A DNA stretch of 64,000 bases from the NCBI GenBank assembly GCA_963969595.1, contig OZ018409.1, positions 6,214,520 through 6,278,519 of the forward strand, in the 5' to 3' direction. The stretch comes from Neckera pumila. Taxonomy: Eukaryota > Streptophyta > Bryopsida > Hypnales > Neckeraceae. Below the pieces are notes generated by a model. It did not search any database. It was not told the DNA's origin and saw nothing but the letters and a program-made list of their open reading frames with translations. The translations under genes were made by a program, and so were the position numbers. Positions 36,870 to 47,999 of this stretch are shown here, one piece after another; positions within the stretch are counted from its first letter, which is position 1; every line of letters begins with the position of its first letter.

Positions 36870-37804
36870 TTAATCCCCTAAAGGTTTTTGACTATGTTTT
36901 CACCCAAAATGCTCCAAAACTACCATTTCTAATACAAGTACCAAAATTTAGAAAAAAAACATTTTTGGACACAAGTAACCATAAGATCTTGTAGTGTATT
37001 GGTTTGAGAATATGTAGAAAAAAATTACAAAATTTTCCACCGTGTAGATTGCAAGATATTAGTGTTTGAATTGAGAAAAATCCATTTTTTGTCCCTGCGA
37101 AAATCTGGGCAGCTGCACTTCACAAGGTCACATTTGTATGAAAAAATGTCCAAAATGGTGGTTACTCTTTGAATTCATTTTTGAAGTCAAGTTGGCTATA
37201 TTCTTGAAAAATTTTAGATCATTTGGAATTGTACAACATATAGGAAAAAAATAGTAAGTAGAAAGAAGTAGAGAATGATTGAAAACACTAAATTGTTGAG
37301 AATTTCATTATAGAATTGAAAAATGCCAACCCCAATGGTTATAATGTTGTAATAACCTATCTACACCTAGTGTTTTTATTTTTTTTTCAAAAATATTGAA
37401 AATTGAGTTAAATAAAGGACTTCAAATTTTATTTTAGAGTAGGAAATCTATAACTGCCCCCAAACTAGAACACCTCATAATTTTCATCTCATAAATCAAA
37501 ATGGAATGATTCAAAGCTTTCCATATATATGTAAGTTTACAGAAGCAATTCCAAATTTTTATTTTCTTTAAAAGTGATTTTTTAAGAATTTTTTAGCTGC
37601 CCGCCGAGCATTGAAAATCACATATCATACAATAACTTTTCAACCATGCAATCAAAAGTTATGAAAATTGTTGGGCTTTAAAGCTACTCCTTGGGAAAAT
37701 GTTGTGTGAAAATTTCAAAGAAAAAAACCAAAAACTCCACTCGTAGTGAGCTGCCCATAAATGCTATGTTCTCAAAAAAGCATGTTCAGTGCTTTAGGGG
37801 TTAT
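36870..37804 (-). mobile_element. TTAA-bounded F1 element in the P450 intron
   Basis: The element is 935 bp. TTAA-TCCCCTAAAGGTTTTTGACT is at the left and TGCTTTAGGGG-TTAT at the right. It is in the same orientation as the 19864-20784 copy and closely similar to it. It sits in the intron between the I-helix and heme exons of the P450 relic. The rest of that intron (37805-38790) shows nothing recognisable. Confidence 0.75.
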
Positions 37805-39849
37805 TTGATAAATGTGAAAATATTGAATGAACATAACAATTTAATATACACATGAATAATATGTTTTGAAATTCAAAATCAACAAAACTATCATTTTTAT
37901 GGACCTTCCTTGATTGCTATATGCAAAACTCATTCAATGTAAAGATGGATTGTATAGGCAATGAAGGACACAATTATCTAATATTGTTCCCAACGTAGTA
38001 TCAATTGATAGGTGTTGACTTGAAAATTAGTTTTAATAACTTGTAGATTAAATGTGGTATATGTGGCCTTGGTTTTCATTATTACTATACATAATGCCAG
38101 TGAATGGGATTTAGAATTACAATCATTTGTTGTTTGTCTTTTTCATCAAATTCTTGGTTTGCGCATTCGATTAAGAAGTATTGACATTTTATTGTTAGGC
38201 ATTACCCTTGGAATAATGTGCTAACCTTTAAATTAATGTTACCTTTAGCATTTAAAGTTATGTTTTATAACAACCTTGAATGGTTATAAACAAGGAATGT
38301 TGACAAGACATTTGGTCTTGTCAAATCCTTTCCATGTTCTTTGTCATCAATATTGGACCTACATTTATTCTTTGTTGGAATTCTACATATTAATAATAAC
38401 TAAGCCATCCTTGATGATAGATATTTATATTCCTCCCCTTAATCACTAACTCTGCCACATTACCATTGCAGAGCCTTCAGAGCAATGGTCTCAAATGTGG
38501 TTAGATTTAGCAAATCTTATATCCAAAATGTTTACATTGTGGGTTCTAATACTCCCTTCAATCATTGACTCAAATTTTGCCACATTATTCTACATCAACA
38601 GTGTAAAGTATAATTAGTGGTTAAATAAAAGGCTAAATATATCAAAATTCTTCCAAAATATATTTATAGATAAACAATAGACGCAAGTACTACTTTGCCT
38701 AAATTCAAAATTAAAGCATAGTTAGTAGTAAATTCTACATTTGGAGCCATGAATGAAGGTACAAAATGGGTGAGTAGGAAAAAAAGCTACCACTTTAAGT
38801 CACGTGAGTGTACTAGGGTTGCACTCCCCTCCATTACCAAGCACCTCCAAGACTTCCCAACTAGCATGATCTTGCCAATGAGGATGGTTGGCTAGCAATA
38901 ACATAGAAAAAACAGTGGTGCTGGCCATAGTGTCCTTGCTTGCAAAATAGAAGAGCTTGCAATTGTTGAATATTGATGCCATGTTGAATGCTTGTGTTTG
39001 CTAATTCCATCCATCTGCTGTTGCGGTCAACATGTGCCCAAGCAAATCTTCTCCATAAGAGCTTGCTTTCCCTGTAAGCACGGCATCCCTTCGTCCATCC
39101 ATAGAATTGTGCAAGAGAGCATCAATCTTAGCCGTGCACTTATCCATGTTCTTGTTCGTTTTTGTTGGAATTTTTCTGTTCAAAAATAAAGATATGAGAA
39201 TCGGAACTTATAACATTCTTGAATATGAAGGCTTCAATGCCTTTTCTACAATATTCACTAGAAGAAAATTGTGTTGGATTCCACAAAAGCATGTGGGATT
39301 GATTTTGTTGAGTTCCTAGTTTCCAACGCTGCACCCTCCTCCTCTCTCTCATCCATCCAATCTAAATCGGCCCTTTTGAAATCTGAATTGAGGTCACAGG
39401 AGCTGCCTGGAGAAAAATAATCATTTCCACATCCCAAGGCCCTTTGGGTCATGCTTGTCACCATATGGCCCTGGAAAACAACATGAAGGTAATGACAAAT
39501 ATTAGTGCATAATTTGAATGAACACAGCCACATTCAAGTATGATTCGCAAAGCGGAAAACATTTAAAACTCTTACATAATGAACTTTGAAAATCCATAGT
39601 TTATTCATACAATGACCAAATAATGTTTTACAAAATACATGCAGAAGCCCATCCTTATTTCTACACATAAAAATATGAATTTTCTCTCCCACTCACACCA
39701 AAAAATGCATAATTCATTTCGGTTATTACAAGTGCTTCAAGGTAATACATTCATGTGGGTCCTTCATGGTCTAGAAAAATGCAACCTAAATAAAACAATT
39801 CATCAATCATTGTGAATGTGCAAATTGTACTTACATTGAGTGTATTTTG

Positions 39850-42709
39850 TCATTGAATATTCTCGTGGTATTTTTGAAAACAACCCTTCTTCCAACACAT
39901 GAATTTGTTGTTGCATGTGGGGCAAAAAGTCTTTGGCCTAATCAACGGGCCGGATCCATCATTACAAACTACACATGGCTTTTGAACATCACTTTGAGCC
40001 GGGTAACAAATGTGCACAAGCCGGGGCTCTTCAGTGCATTGCGGACGTCTCTTCCTCGACCAATTCGCTGTGAATGCTTTGCATAAGTGAGTACGAAATT
40101 GAAGATGAGACATTAGATGTCGAGGTGGCATCTGCTCTTTGCATTGTCCATGTATATTATATACATGTTCACAATGCTTGTGTCTACAAGGAAAAAAAAA
40201 ACATGGTGCCAGCACTTATGCAAATGAGTCTGACAAGTATATGATGCACGCAATTGGTCTACTACATCAACCCCCCTCATATCTATTGTGTACTCTAAAT
40301 GCACGAGAGATGTCTGAATTCTCAAACGGGTAGAGCCATTCCGGCGTGGGACAGTCACCACTGGAAACTGCCAAGGAAATTGGACCGGGATTGCATGTGT
40401 TGAAATAATGAGAATGGGCTTCTTATCCTTCCATAAAATTGCACACATTTGCCGTGACTCGTGCATATGCCATTCTAATGTACCTTGTGGCTTTCTATTG
40501 AATTCTTTTGTATTTTTGAATGCACTTGGGAGCCCAACCCGATTGCACCAAATAGTCCCCGTAGCATATGTCCCTTTCTCTAACAACTCCTTGAATAAAG
40601 GAATACTAGAGAAAAAATTATCCATCATTATAACATGTACTTTGCCTTCAATAGGTGCCACCAACCGCAGTACTACATTATGAGCAATTGTGGTGCCCCA
40701 CAAACTCCTGCACATGGTACATCAATACCTTCTTCGACAATGGGATCTTTCCCACAATACACTTCAAAATTGGAGACAAATTTAGATTTTGAATTGGCCA
40801 GACACCAAACCTTCAAGCCCCACTTCTGCGGTTTCTGTGGCATGTACTGTCGTGCCGAGCAGTACGTGCCCTTATACCTAATCATCATTTCATCTATAGT
40901 TGTGAATTTCCCCACATTCCATGCATTTCTATAATTCTTGCAAATTGCGTTCAACAACTACCTCACGTGATCCATTTTGTCATATCCAGGCCTAGTTTTT
41001 TCACTCTCATACTTAAATGGATTGATAACATGTAAACACTTGGTCAAAATCATAAACCGGTTACGAGCCATGAGTCCCGAGATTATTGAACAATGGAAAA
41101 TTGAACCAACCGTGTGCCAATAAGTTCTAATGTTCGGTTGCTTCTTCATCCCCATATATATAATAATGCCAATAAAAACTTTGAGCTTAGCTACCATAAG
41201 AGGCTCCCAATTCTCTCCACCATAAGTTTTTCCATTCCTTCCCCTTCACAAGTGGCATATCTATTTGTTTCGTTCACAATGCGGAGTAAAACGTAATATG
41301 GCCAAAATATGTCCCATAAATTCAAGAACATTGGGAAGTGCCTCCATGAGGTATTTGAGCCAAAAAGTCCAGTGAATTCTTGAGGCTCCGGATCATACAT
41401 AATAGAATTTTCCTGCCACGTTGAGTCCCGATAAACATATTTTACACTATGTACATCCCCAAGGTCAACATCATCATCTTCTTCATCAGACTCATCAAAG
41501 TCTACTTTTGCATATCCTAAATCAATTTCATTGTCCCTCTCATAGTTTATGGCAGAAGGTGCTATAAAATGTGGTCCCCTAATGCCTCCATATTCATCCC
41601 CGTCATCTCCATTATAGAAATCACCACCAAAATCCCATGCATTTCTACCTCCATTTGTCCCTCCTCCCCTCCCAGCCGTAGCCCCAGTCCTCTCCTTCTC
41701 TCCAAAAGGAGGCAATTCAGGACTAGCTGGTGAGGGGAGCTCTGGACCAAAGAATAAACTGCCATTGCCATCCCAGCAAGCCTCCCTGCCGGCCCTTTTC
41801 CCTGCCAGCCTCCTCCCTACCAGCCCAACCCTGGTGCCCAGCCTCTTCCTTCGGCCTCTCACCTCCTGCCAGTCCAGCAGGGTTCCCAACCCCTTCCCCC
41901 AGCCTCCACCTTCTTGCGCGCTGCGGCCCCGCCCCTACCTCCCGCCCACCTCCCCGTTGCGTTAGCGGGCGCTCCCCTCCTTGTTCCCCGCCGCGTTCCC
42001 CCACCTCCCCGTCACTGGAGCTGCGCGGTCTGTCTGCGTAGGTTCTTCCGTCCTCGATGCCAACGCTTCCAACCTCCTCCTTGTTGATGCCGGTGAAGTG
42101 GTTGCCCGTGCGTGATTTGAACAATGCCGGTTGTGGTCGTGCAGATCTCATTGTATCCAAGGCTTGTGAAGTGTATAGAACCTCTAGTGGCCAAAGAATT
42201 TCTTCCAGTGAGCGGACTTCATCAAATGCATAAATACCTTCATCAAAATTGTCCTCTTCAATTTCTTCACAGCTTGATTCTCTACTGTCTTTGTCTTGGG
42301 ATTGAATGTCTAAGAAATTGGGGTCGTCCTCTCCAATATGTAGTGTGTCTTCAAATTCAAAGTTGTTCTCTCCTTCACAAGGCACAGGCGAAATAGGCAG
42401 TAGAGTTGGATAGTCCAAAATGGGAGTATAATCCTCTGGAGGTATTGGACCTGTACTTGAAGATGGTGGATCCGCTAGAATTTCTGCCGATAATGCTGTC
42501 AATCGGGAGCTGCAACGCACCGGAAGCCCATCCCAAGCAATTTGCAAAAATGCCAGAAAAACACACATTAGAGAATGGAAGAGGAATTTTGAATCTATAG
42601 CTAAGTAAGAGGCACAAAATTTTACCTCTTTCCCCTTGCGATTGGACCTTGTGCTTGTAATTCTACCTCTCTTGATAATGAGAAAGTCCCTAAGCTCTCT
42701 CAGTCTCAC
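39850..42709 (-). pseudogene. piggyBac-type transposase (DDE_Tnp_1_7), broken
   Basis: Relic of a cut-and-paste transposase. From the 5' side there is an acidic, low-complexity N-terminal part (42709 to ~41420). The catalytic core then starts at EFTGLFGSNTSW and continues with YMGMKKQPNIRTYW, TIDEMMIRYKG, MMDNFFSSIPLF, MRGVDVVDQLRASY and VNMYIIYMDN. A Cys-rich C-terminal finger follows (CVVCNDG...CPTC...FMCWKKGCFQKYH). The expected catalytic Asp codons are at 40892-40894, 40620-40622 and 40266-40268 (or 40257-40259). Breaks are a frame change in the GC-rich N-terminal part, a frameshift near 41193, a TAG at 40958-40960 where a Trp is usual, a frameshift near 40700 and another near 40140. A splice-like donor (GTAAGT, 39833) and acceptor (39487) follow the stop, perhaps a 3' untranslated intron. 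Confidence 0.88.
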
Positions 42710-43439
42710 TCACTGTGAAATTGCAGTCTTTCATCTACTCTTCAAAAGCACAAAAACTTCTAATTTGCAAAATGGGCTCCAATTTGTGCCTCCCTTCTTT
42801 TGTGATAGCAATGGTACTTCAAATGTAGTCTATGCACATCAAATTGTACACCTATTACCATTAATTTTGCACATTCAAATGTTGTGGTGGAAGTAATAGG
42901 TGCTATTATAATACAACTTTTTGGAAGTGAAGGCCAGCTAATTAAGAGCATGGAGCCCCATTTGGTTGTGAATGCTTCAATTACATGCTGGGAATTGCAA
43001 TTTTGGATGCTTGTGAGTCAGAAATGTAATTGCTCAGGACAAATTCGGCTTCAATTTGTATTTGGAATCGCATTGAAGAAGTTCTGTTTAGCAACCAATT
43101 TCCCAAATTTGATGATCATGTGCCATCAATTGACTTCAAAACCTTCAATTATGCTTTGGATTCCAAATGCGCACCTAAACTAGATTTGGATTTGCCCAAT
43201 TTGCTTTAGAAATAAAAAAAACTTTGAAATTTGGGCGCAGGTTTGGCACAGCGGAGGCGCGCGGCAGAGAGCGCTGCAGCTTGTCAAGGCGGGAAGCAAG
43301 CAGGCTTTGCAGACGCCCCCCAATTGCCCAACTGGGTCCCCCTCCTACAATTGCGGGTCACCTCCCACCGTCCATCGATTGCCTGGCAACCCGCCTTCTA
43401 CCTTGCCCTTCCCTGGCTCTCCCTCTTCCCCGCCCCTGC

Positions 43440-43685
43440 TGCCCCCGTGGGAGTCAAAATCAGATTCCTGAGGGGCAGCATATTTCCAAACTGAAATTTA
43501 TTTTCAATGCTCATAACTTTTGGAGGATAAGTCGGAATTTGCTGAAATTTATGTTCTCGCGGAGCTAATGTGATTTCCTATCTTTCAAAAAAGTTTCAGA
43601 AAATCATATAAAAAATTGAGGTCACATGAGCTTGCCCGAAGTACCAAATAACCTCCACAGGGACACTTGGGCTTTTAGGGGTTAA
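43440..43685. mobile_element. right end of an F3 TTAA element
   Basis: These ~245 bp are the complement of 45420-45665, ending CTTGGGCTTTTAGGGG-TTAA. The matching left end is not present within the 4.5-kb transposon. It is therefore either a truncated insertion or the remaining end of a larger TTAA element. Confidence 0.6.
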
Positions 43686-43792
43686 ATGTGTTGAAATGCA
43701 TTTTCCAACGCAGAATTTGCATTGGAAACTAGGAACTCAACAAAACTAATTCCACATGGTTTTGTGGGATCCAGCGCAGTTTCCTTCTAATG

Positions 43793-45419
43793 ATTGCAAG
43801 AATGGGAATGTTCACTTCAATAGGTTTTAGTGAGTTTTGATGATAAAAGAAGGTTGGAATGCAAGGCTACAAAAGGAACTTTGCCCAAAAGTTCAAGAAT
43901 GTTATGGTGGTGAAGGATCAATGATGCAATGAGCGTCATGGGTTTTGAAAATCTATTAACTGAAGTTAGGTTTTGCATAACTATTGTAAAAGATACTCAA
44001 ATGCCATTCTTGAACTTCATTTACAAATAGCTACAATCTCTTTTTGTTCGAAAAAAAGACAATCTTACAAAATCATGATTGTTGGTGAATTTGTTAGGTT
44101 ATTAGTGATTCTACCTTGAATTGCATATTGGATGATTTTGTAAGCTGATGCGGAAAAGTTTCAAAGGTTGTAAGCAAGATGATTATAAATTTAACCTTTC
44201 TTACTTGCACTCACAAGATTTTCTAATGTAAAATCTAATTAAAAAGATATGCAACAAGATTTCTTGATTAACCTTTTTTAGTCCAAAATAATGTAACCCT
44301 TATACTTAATATTACCTATATTTTGAATCAACCAAGCCAATGGATTACGCAAAATTATGGAGATTTGTGTTGCCAGCTCTCTCTGGAGTTCATAGATTTT
44401 CTCCCTTTTGTCTCAATCACCACCAAATGCTATCAACAATATGATTCTTACTAAAATTTTATGCATGTTCGGTTGCACATCAATTTCCGCCAAATCACCA
44501 CCTTCATTGACCATCTTTTCCCACTTTTGTATTCCTATTGTGGTTGCTTCTACCATTGTCTCTACCATGTCCTACAAATGGTCACCACCATAATTTATTA
44601 GACTCTTATACTACCAATAGCAAAATCATGTCTAATTGACACCATTGCATGCATTCAAAATAAGAATAGATATTTTACTTTGGAACCTACTATTGCCACT
44701 TATAGAGCTATTGCGAGAGATTTTAGAAAAGAAGGGATTTGGGTAATGTGCTTTCAAGTTTCTTCAAGAAAGTTAGTACTTTAGAACTCAAAATTGTAGC
44801 TAGTAGACTAGATCTAGGAACAAGCTTTAAATTCTTGGCTGCAACTGTGAATTGTGACAATCCTATAGTTGTTATTAAAAAAACATGGCATGAGGTTCTT
44901 TTCTTTATTGATATATTTTACTACCTTCTTAGATGATTAATTTCAATACCAATAGATATAGAAGTAATCACTTGTAACCGTTTATTCAATTACATGAGAA
45001 ATCAAACACATATTAAAATGCATTCTCCTCAAGTGTATGAGAAAAGATTCAAGTGCTTGGTTGGGCTTAAGGTGGTTACCTTGTAACCATCTAAATATAG
45101 AACGCATACAAAGATTTTTCATGCTCTAATTCTTCCATTTTTGAAAGTTAGGAAAGAAGAAACGGAACTCAATACAAGTTGAAACATCATTTTTGAATCC
45201 CAAGATGAGCTAATTATAAATTCCAACAATATAACATCATAGAGTTACTTTTCCATTCATGTCATTTAGTGAAAATATTTTTATTACAGCAAGATTCAAA
45301 CAGTACACACCAAAGCAAATTTAAACCAATACAAAAAAAATTCATGTACATATATCACAAATGCAAACAAATCAGCAACTATATATCTATGGTTTTGAAA
45401 AATGAATCACTGAATTGAT
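43793..45419. other. P450 intron sequence around one exon
   Basis: Apart from the P450 exon at 44571 to ~44316 no feature was recognised. The sequence is AT-rich. Confidence 0.4.
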
Positions 45420-46286
45420 TTAACCCCTAAAAGCCCAAGTGTCCCTGCGGGGGTCATTTGGTACTTCGGGCAAGCTCATATGACCTCAAATTTTCACATG
45501 ATTTTTTCAAACTTTTTTGGGAGATAGGAAATCTCATTAGCTTCACAGGAAGATAAAATTTCATCAAATTCCGACTTACCCTCCAAAAGTTATGATGGAT
45601 TGAATAAAATTTCAGTTCGGGAATCTGTTGTCCTTGCCTTTGACTCCCAATGGGCATCAAAGGTGGCAAGAGAGGAGAGGTGGCAAGAGAGGCTATTGCT
45701 TTGCCTATTGGGAGGTCACATTAGGCTTTAGGAGCTTGTAGATGTTAGAGATTTTGACATTTTTCCAAATTTTTTTTCCTACTTTTGAAGCACAAGTGCA
45801 TCTTTCAATCCACCGTTCAGATTTCCTAGATCAAAAAATGTGTGATGGGAATTTTTTTTGAAAATGGCCTAGTGTATTGTCATTTCTTGGGACATAGTGG
45901 CAAATTTTAATTTTTTTGAATATCGGGATTGTCTTGGATTGCCTTGAAAATTGGCATGCACATGCCTAATATGTTTCCCCATAAGAAAAAATTATAAATT
46001 GGAGGTCTGTAGTGGAAAAAATTCAGCAAATGGCGGTCAAAGGCATCTAAAATTTTCGGGCACAGTGGAAAAAAAACAAAAACAGACTTTGAATGCAAAT
46101 ATCTTACAATCTGTACAATCAAACCTCACAAAATTTTTACTACATATTCTCACACAAGTTAACTCCAAGTTCCTACGGTTACATTCCCAAAAAAACATTT
46201 TTTCAAATTTTTTTGATGAATGCTCTAGAAATGGCAGTTTTGGATGTTTTTTGAGTTAGAAAAGGCCTTGGGCTCTTAGGGGTTTA
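45420..46286 (+). mobile_element. TTAA-bounded element, family F3
   Basis: The element is 867 bp. The left end is TTAA-CCCCTAAAAGCCCAAG and the right end is CCTTGGGCTCTTAGGGG-TTTA. The inverted ends are about 18 bp. The right third resembles F1 (CCTACGGTTACATTCCC, AGAAATGGCAGTTTTGGA), so F1 and F3 are relatives. It is non-coding and lies within an intron of the P450 relic. Confidence 0.7.
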
Positions 46287-46549
46287 TCCCAAAAGAACAA
46301 AGGATTCTAGATTTGAACAAGGACAATTCCATTGATTATGCTGTGAAAAATAGGTTTTGGTTCAGGTCTTGTTTTATGTCACTAGAATTAGTAAAGAGCA
46401 TCACATATGTTGGTAAAAAAAATGAACCAATTTGAACCTAAAAAAAGTCCACAAATGCCCTATTCAAACAAATTTAAAAAAACATGAGACCAAAATTGGA
46501 CATCTCAATCTTGCCAATTGTTGATGCATGGGTTTAGGGTGTAGCTAGT

Positions 46550-46921
46550 CATTAAAAGAAATATCAGCCCTTTAGAGGGCTCCTCCAGAGTGACAAACCA
46601 AGCTATTAAAAAGCTTGGTTTGTCATTCTAGCTGATTGCTGCGGTGAGTAGTTAGAGTGGTTTACTACTCACCGGGGCAGTCAGATTTTGCAGAATTTAA
46701 AAAAAAAAAAATTAATTTCTTTCAAGATTAATTTAAAAAAATATATTTATTAATTTTTATTAATTTTTTATTTGCAAATCTTGGTTCTTGCGCCACTGTC
46801 ACAGTAGAAAGTGCTGCGCGGAAATAGGGGAAATACAAATTTTTGAGCAAAAAAAGAGTAAATTTCAGGGTACCTCGGAGGGTTGTGGAGCAACCTTCCA
46901 AAGGCCTAAACTTTTTTCTAA
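46550..46921. mobile_element. F5 MITE next to a P450 splice site
   Basis: It starts CATTAAAAGAAATATCAGCC and ends CCAAAGG...TTTTTTCTAAAG. It is related to 17651-17967. Its right end lies only about 9 bp from the donor side of the P450 exon that ends at 46930. Confidence 0.5.
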
Positions 46922-47999
46922 AGTAATACCTTGAGTGCATCTTGATGAAAGAATGAGGGTCCGTCTCTCGGTAGACCATTTCTCTCCAAACTGACTAGCC
47001 AATCCTTTGCCCAACAGTTGCCTAATGATCATGTCTTTCAAGGGGGACCTCCTCAAGAATCTGTGATTGTTCGCAAACACTTCTTTTGCAATCTTCGGAT
47101 CTTGCACAACATATTATATGCTGGTAGCCCATTGATAAACAAAATTCTTTCCTGTGCAAATCAAGCGTCAGAAGCTCTGGCATTGTCTTGGACATAAAGT
47201 AGTGTATAGAGAGAATCGCCGGGGTTTTAATTGTGAGTTAGTCGGTTCAAGCATTTTAGCAATAGATGCTCTTTGAAATTGTCGCACCAAAATTGCTCAA
47301 AAGGGTGATCATGTAGAGCACAAAATTATTTTTTTCTCCCAAAACCAAGTCAAGCTAGGTACCTACATCCACTTGCAACCATTACACAAAAGCAATCCCT
47401 AGAAATGCTTCCTTAAATTAAATATGGATTGAAAATGAAACTCTGCAATTTATTTTTAGGAGATCTACAATTAGTACTTCAAAGATTCATAGTTTCTTCA
47501 TCCGATGTCCCAAATCTACATGCTAAGGTGCATTCAAACCCTCTTTTAACCCCTGAAGGAGGTTGGCCTGGGAGATACATGCGTGATTTGGGACATATTT
47601 CTAAGGAGCAAAGAATACAAAGTAATATTCTAGGTGAAAGCACACTACACTAGGTACGAATTTGGCAAGAAAATTTGGTACTTTTTTGTACTTTTTTGTA
47701 AATTTTTTATACATTTTTTTGTATTTTGTATTGTATATTCTTCGATATATATATTTTGGGGGATTTGATTGTTAGCCATCCTAGAGTCTACATATATGTT
47801 GCTTCAGGCACCAGAGCCTTCTGAGCCCAAATTTTTGTATATGACTATTGTGGATGTTACAAACAAATGGCAAAATGTATTCAACATACTCTGGCACCCA
47901 AGAATTTGCAAAAATAATAAACAAAGGTGGAATCTTTTGTCGAGCTACATAGAATTCCTACAATACATCAGAGAGAGGAAGGCATCTCACAAAAGCGTG

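Larger units (their letters stand above)
39256..43792 (-). mobile_element. 4.5-kb TIR transposon with piggyBac-type transposase relic
   Basis: The element is bounded by 71-bp inverted repeats (39256-39326 and 43722-43792) that agree at about 61 of 71 positions without gaps. The outer ends are CACTAGAAGAAAA and CATTAGAAGGAAA, and GTTGAGTTCCTAGTTTCCAA is identical in both. The 3-bp sequence ATT is duplicated outside (39253-39255 and 43793-43795). The interior is a minus-strand transposase gene of DDE_Tnp_1_7 type plus two GC-rich patches (41730-42050 and 43224-43460) and an F3 right end (43440-43685). The CACTA-like ends and 3-bp duplication do not match what is known for piggyBac (TTAA). It lies in an intron of the P450 relic, 81 bp from an exon. 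Confidence 0.8.
36265..47151 (-). pseudogene. cytochrome P450 pseudogene, CYP72 clan
   Basis: Scattered exons of a microsomal P450, minus strand. Exon 47151-46930 holds GKNFVYQW, DPKIAKEVF and the C-helix GEKWSTERR, with a TAA at 47114-47116 and a frameshift near 46960. Exon 44571 to ~44316 holds MVEATTIGIQKWEKMV, with a TGA at 44413-44415. Exon 39175-38791 holds KIPTKTNKN and the I-helix FYFASKDTMAS, with a TAG at 39001-39003 and a TGA at 38800-38802. Exon 36691-36265 holds TPKGTIIKVANGA, FNPERF and the heme loop PFGLGPKYCIG, with a TAG at 36541-36543. The heme loop also lacks two residues against the usual AFLPFG. The heme cysteine is kept. The first exon was not found. The order fits a CYP72-clan gene; the exact family cannot be told. 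Introns hold F1, F3, F5 and the 4.5-kb transposon. Confidence 0.85.
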
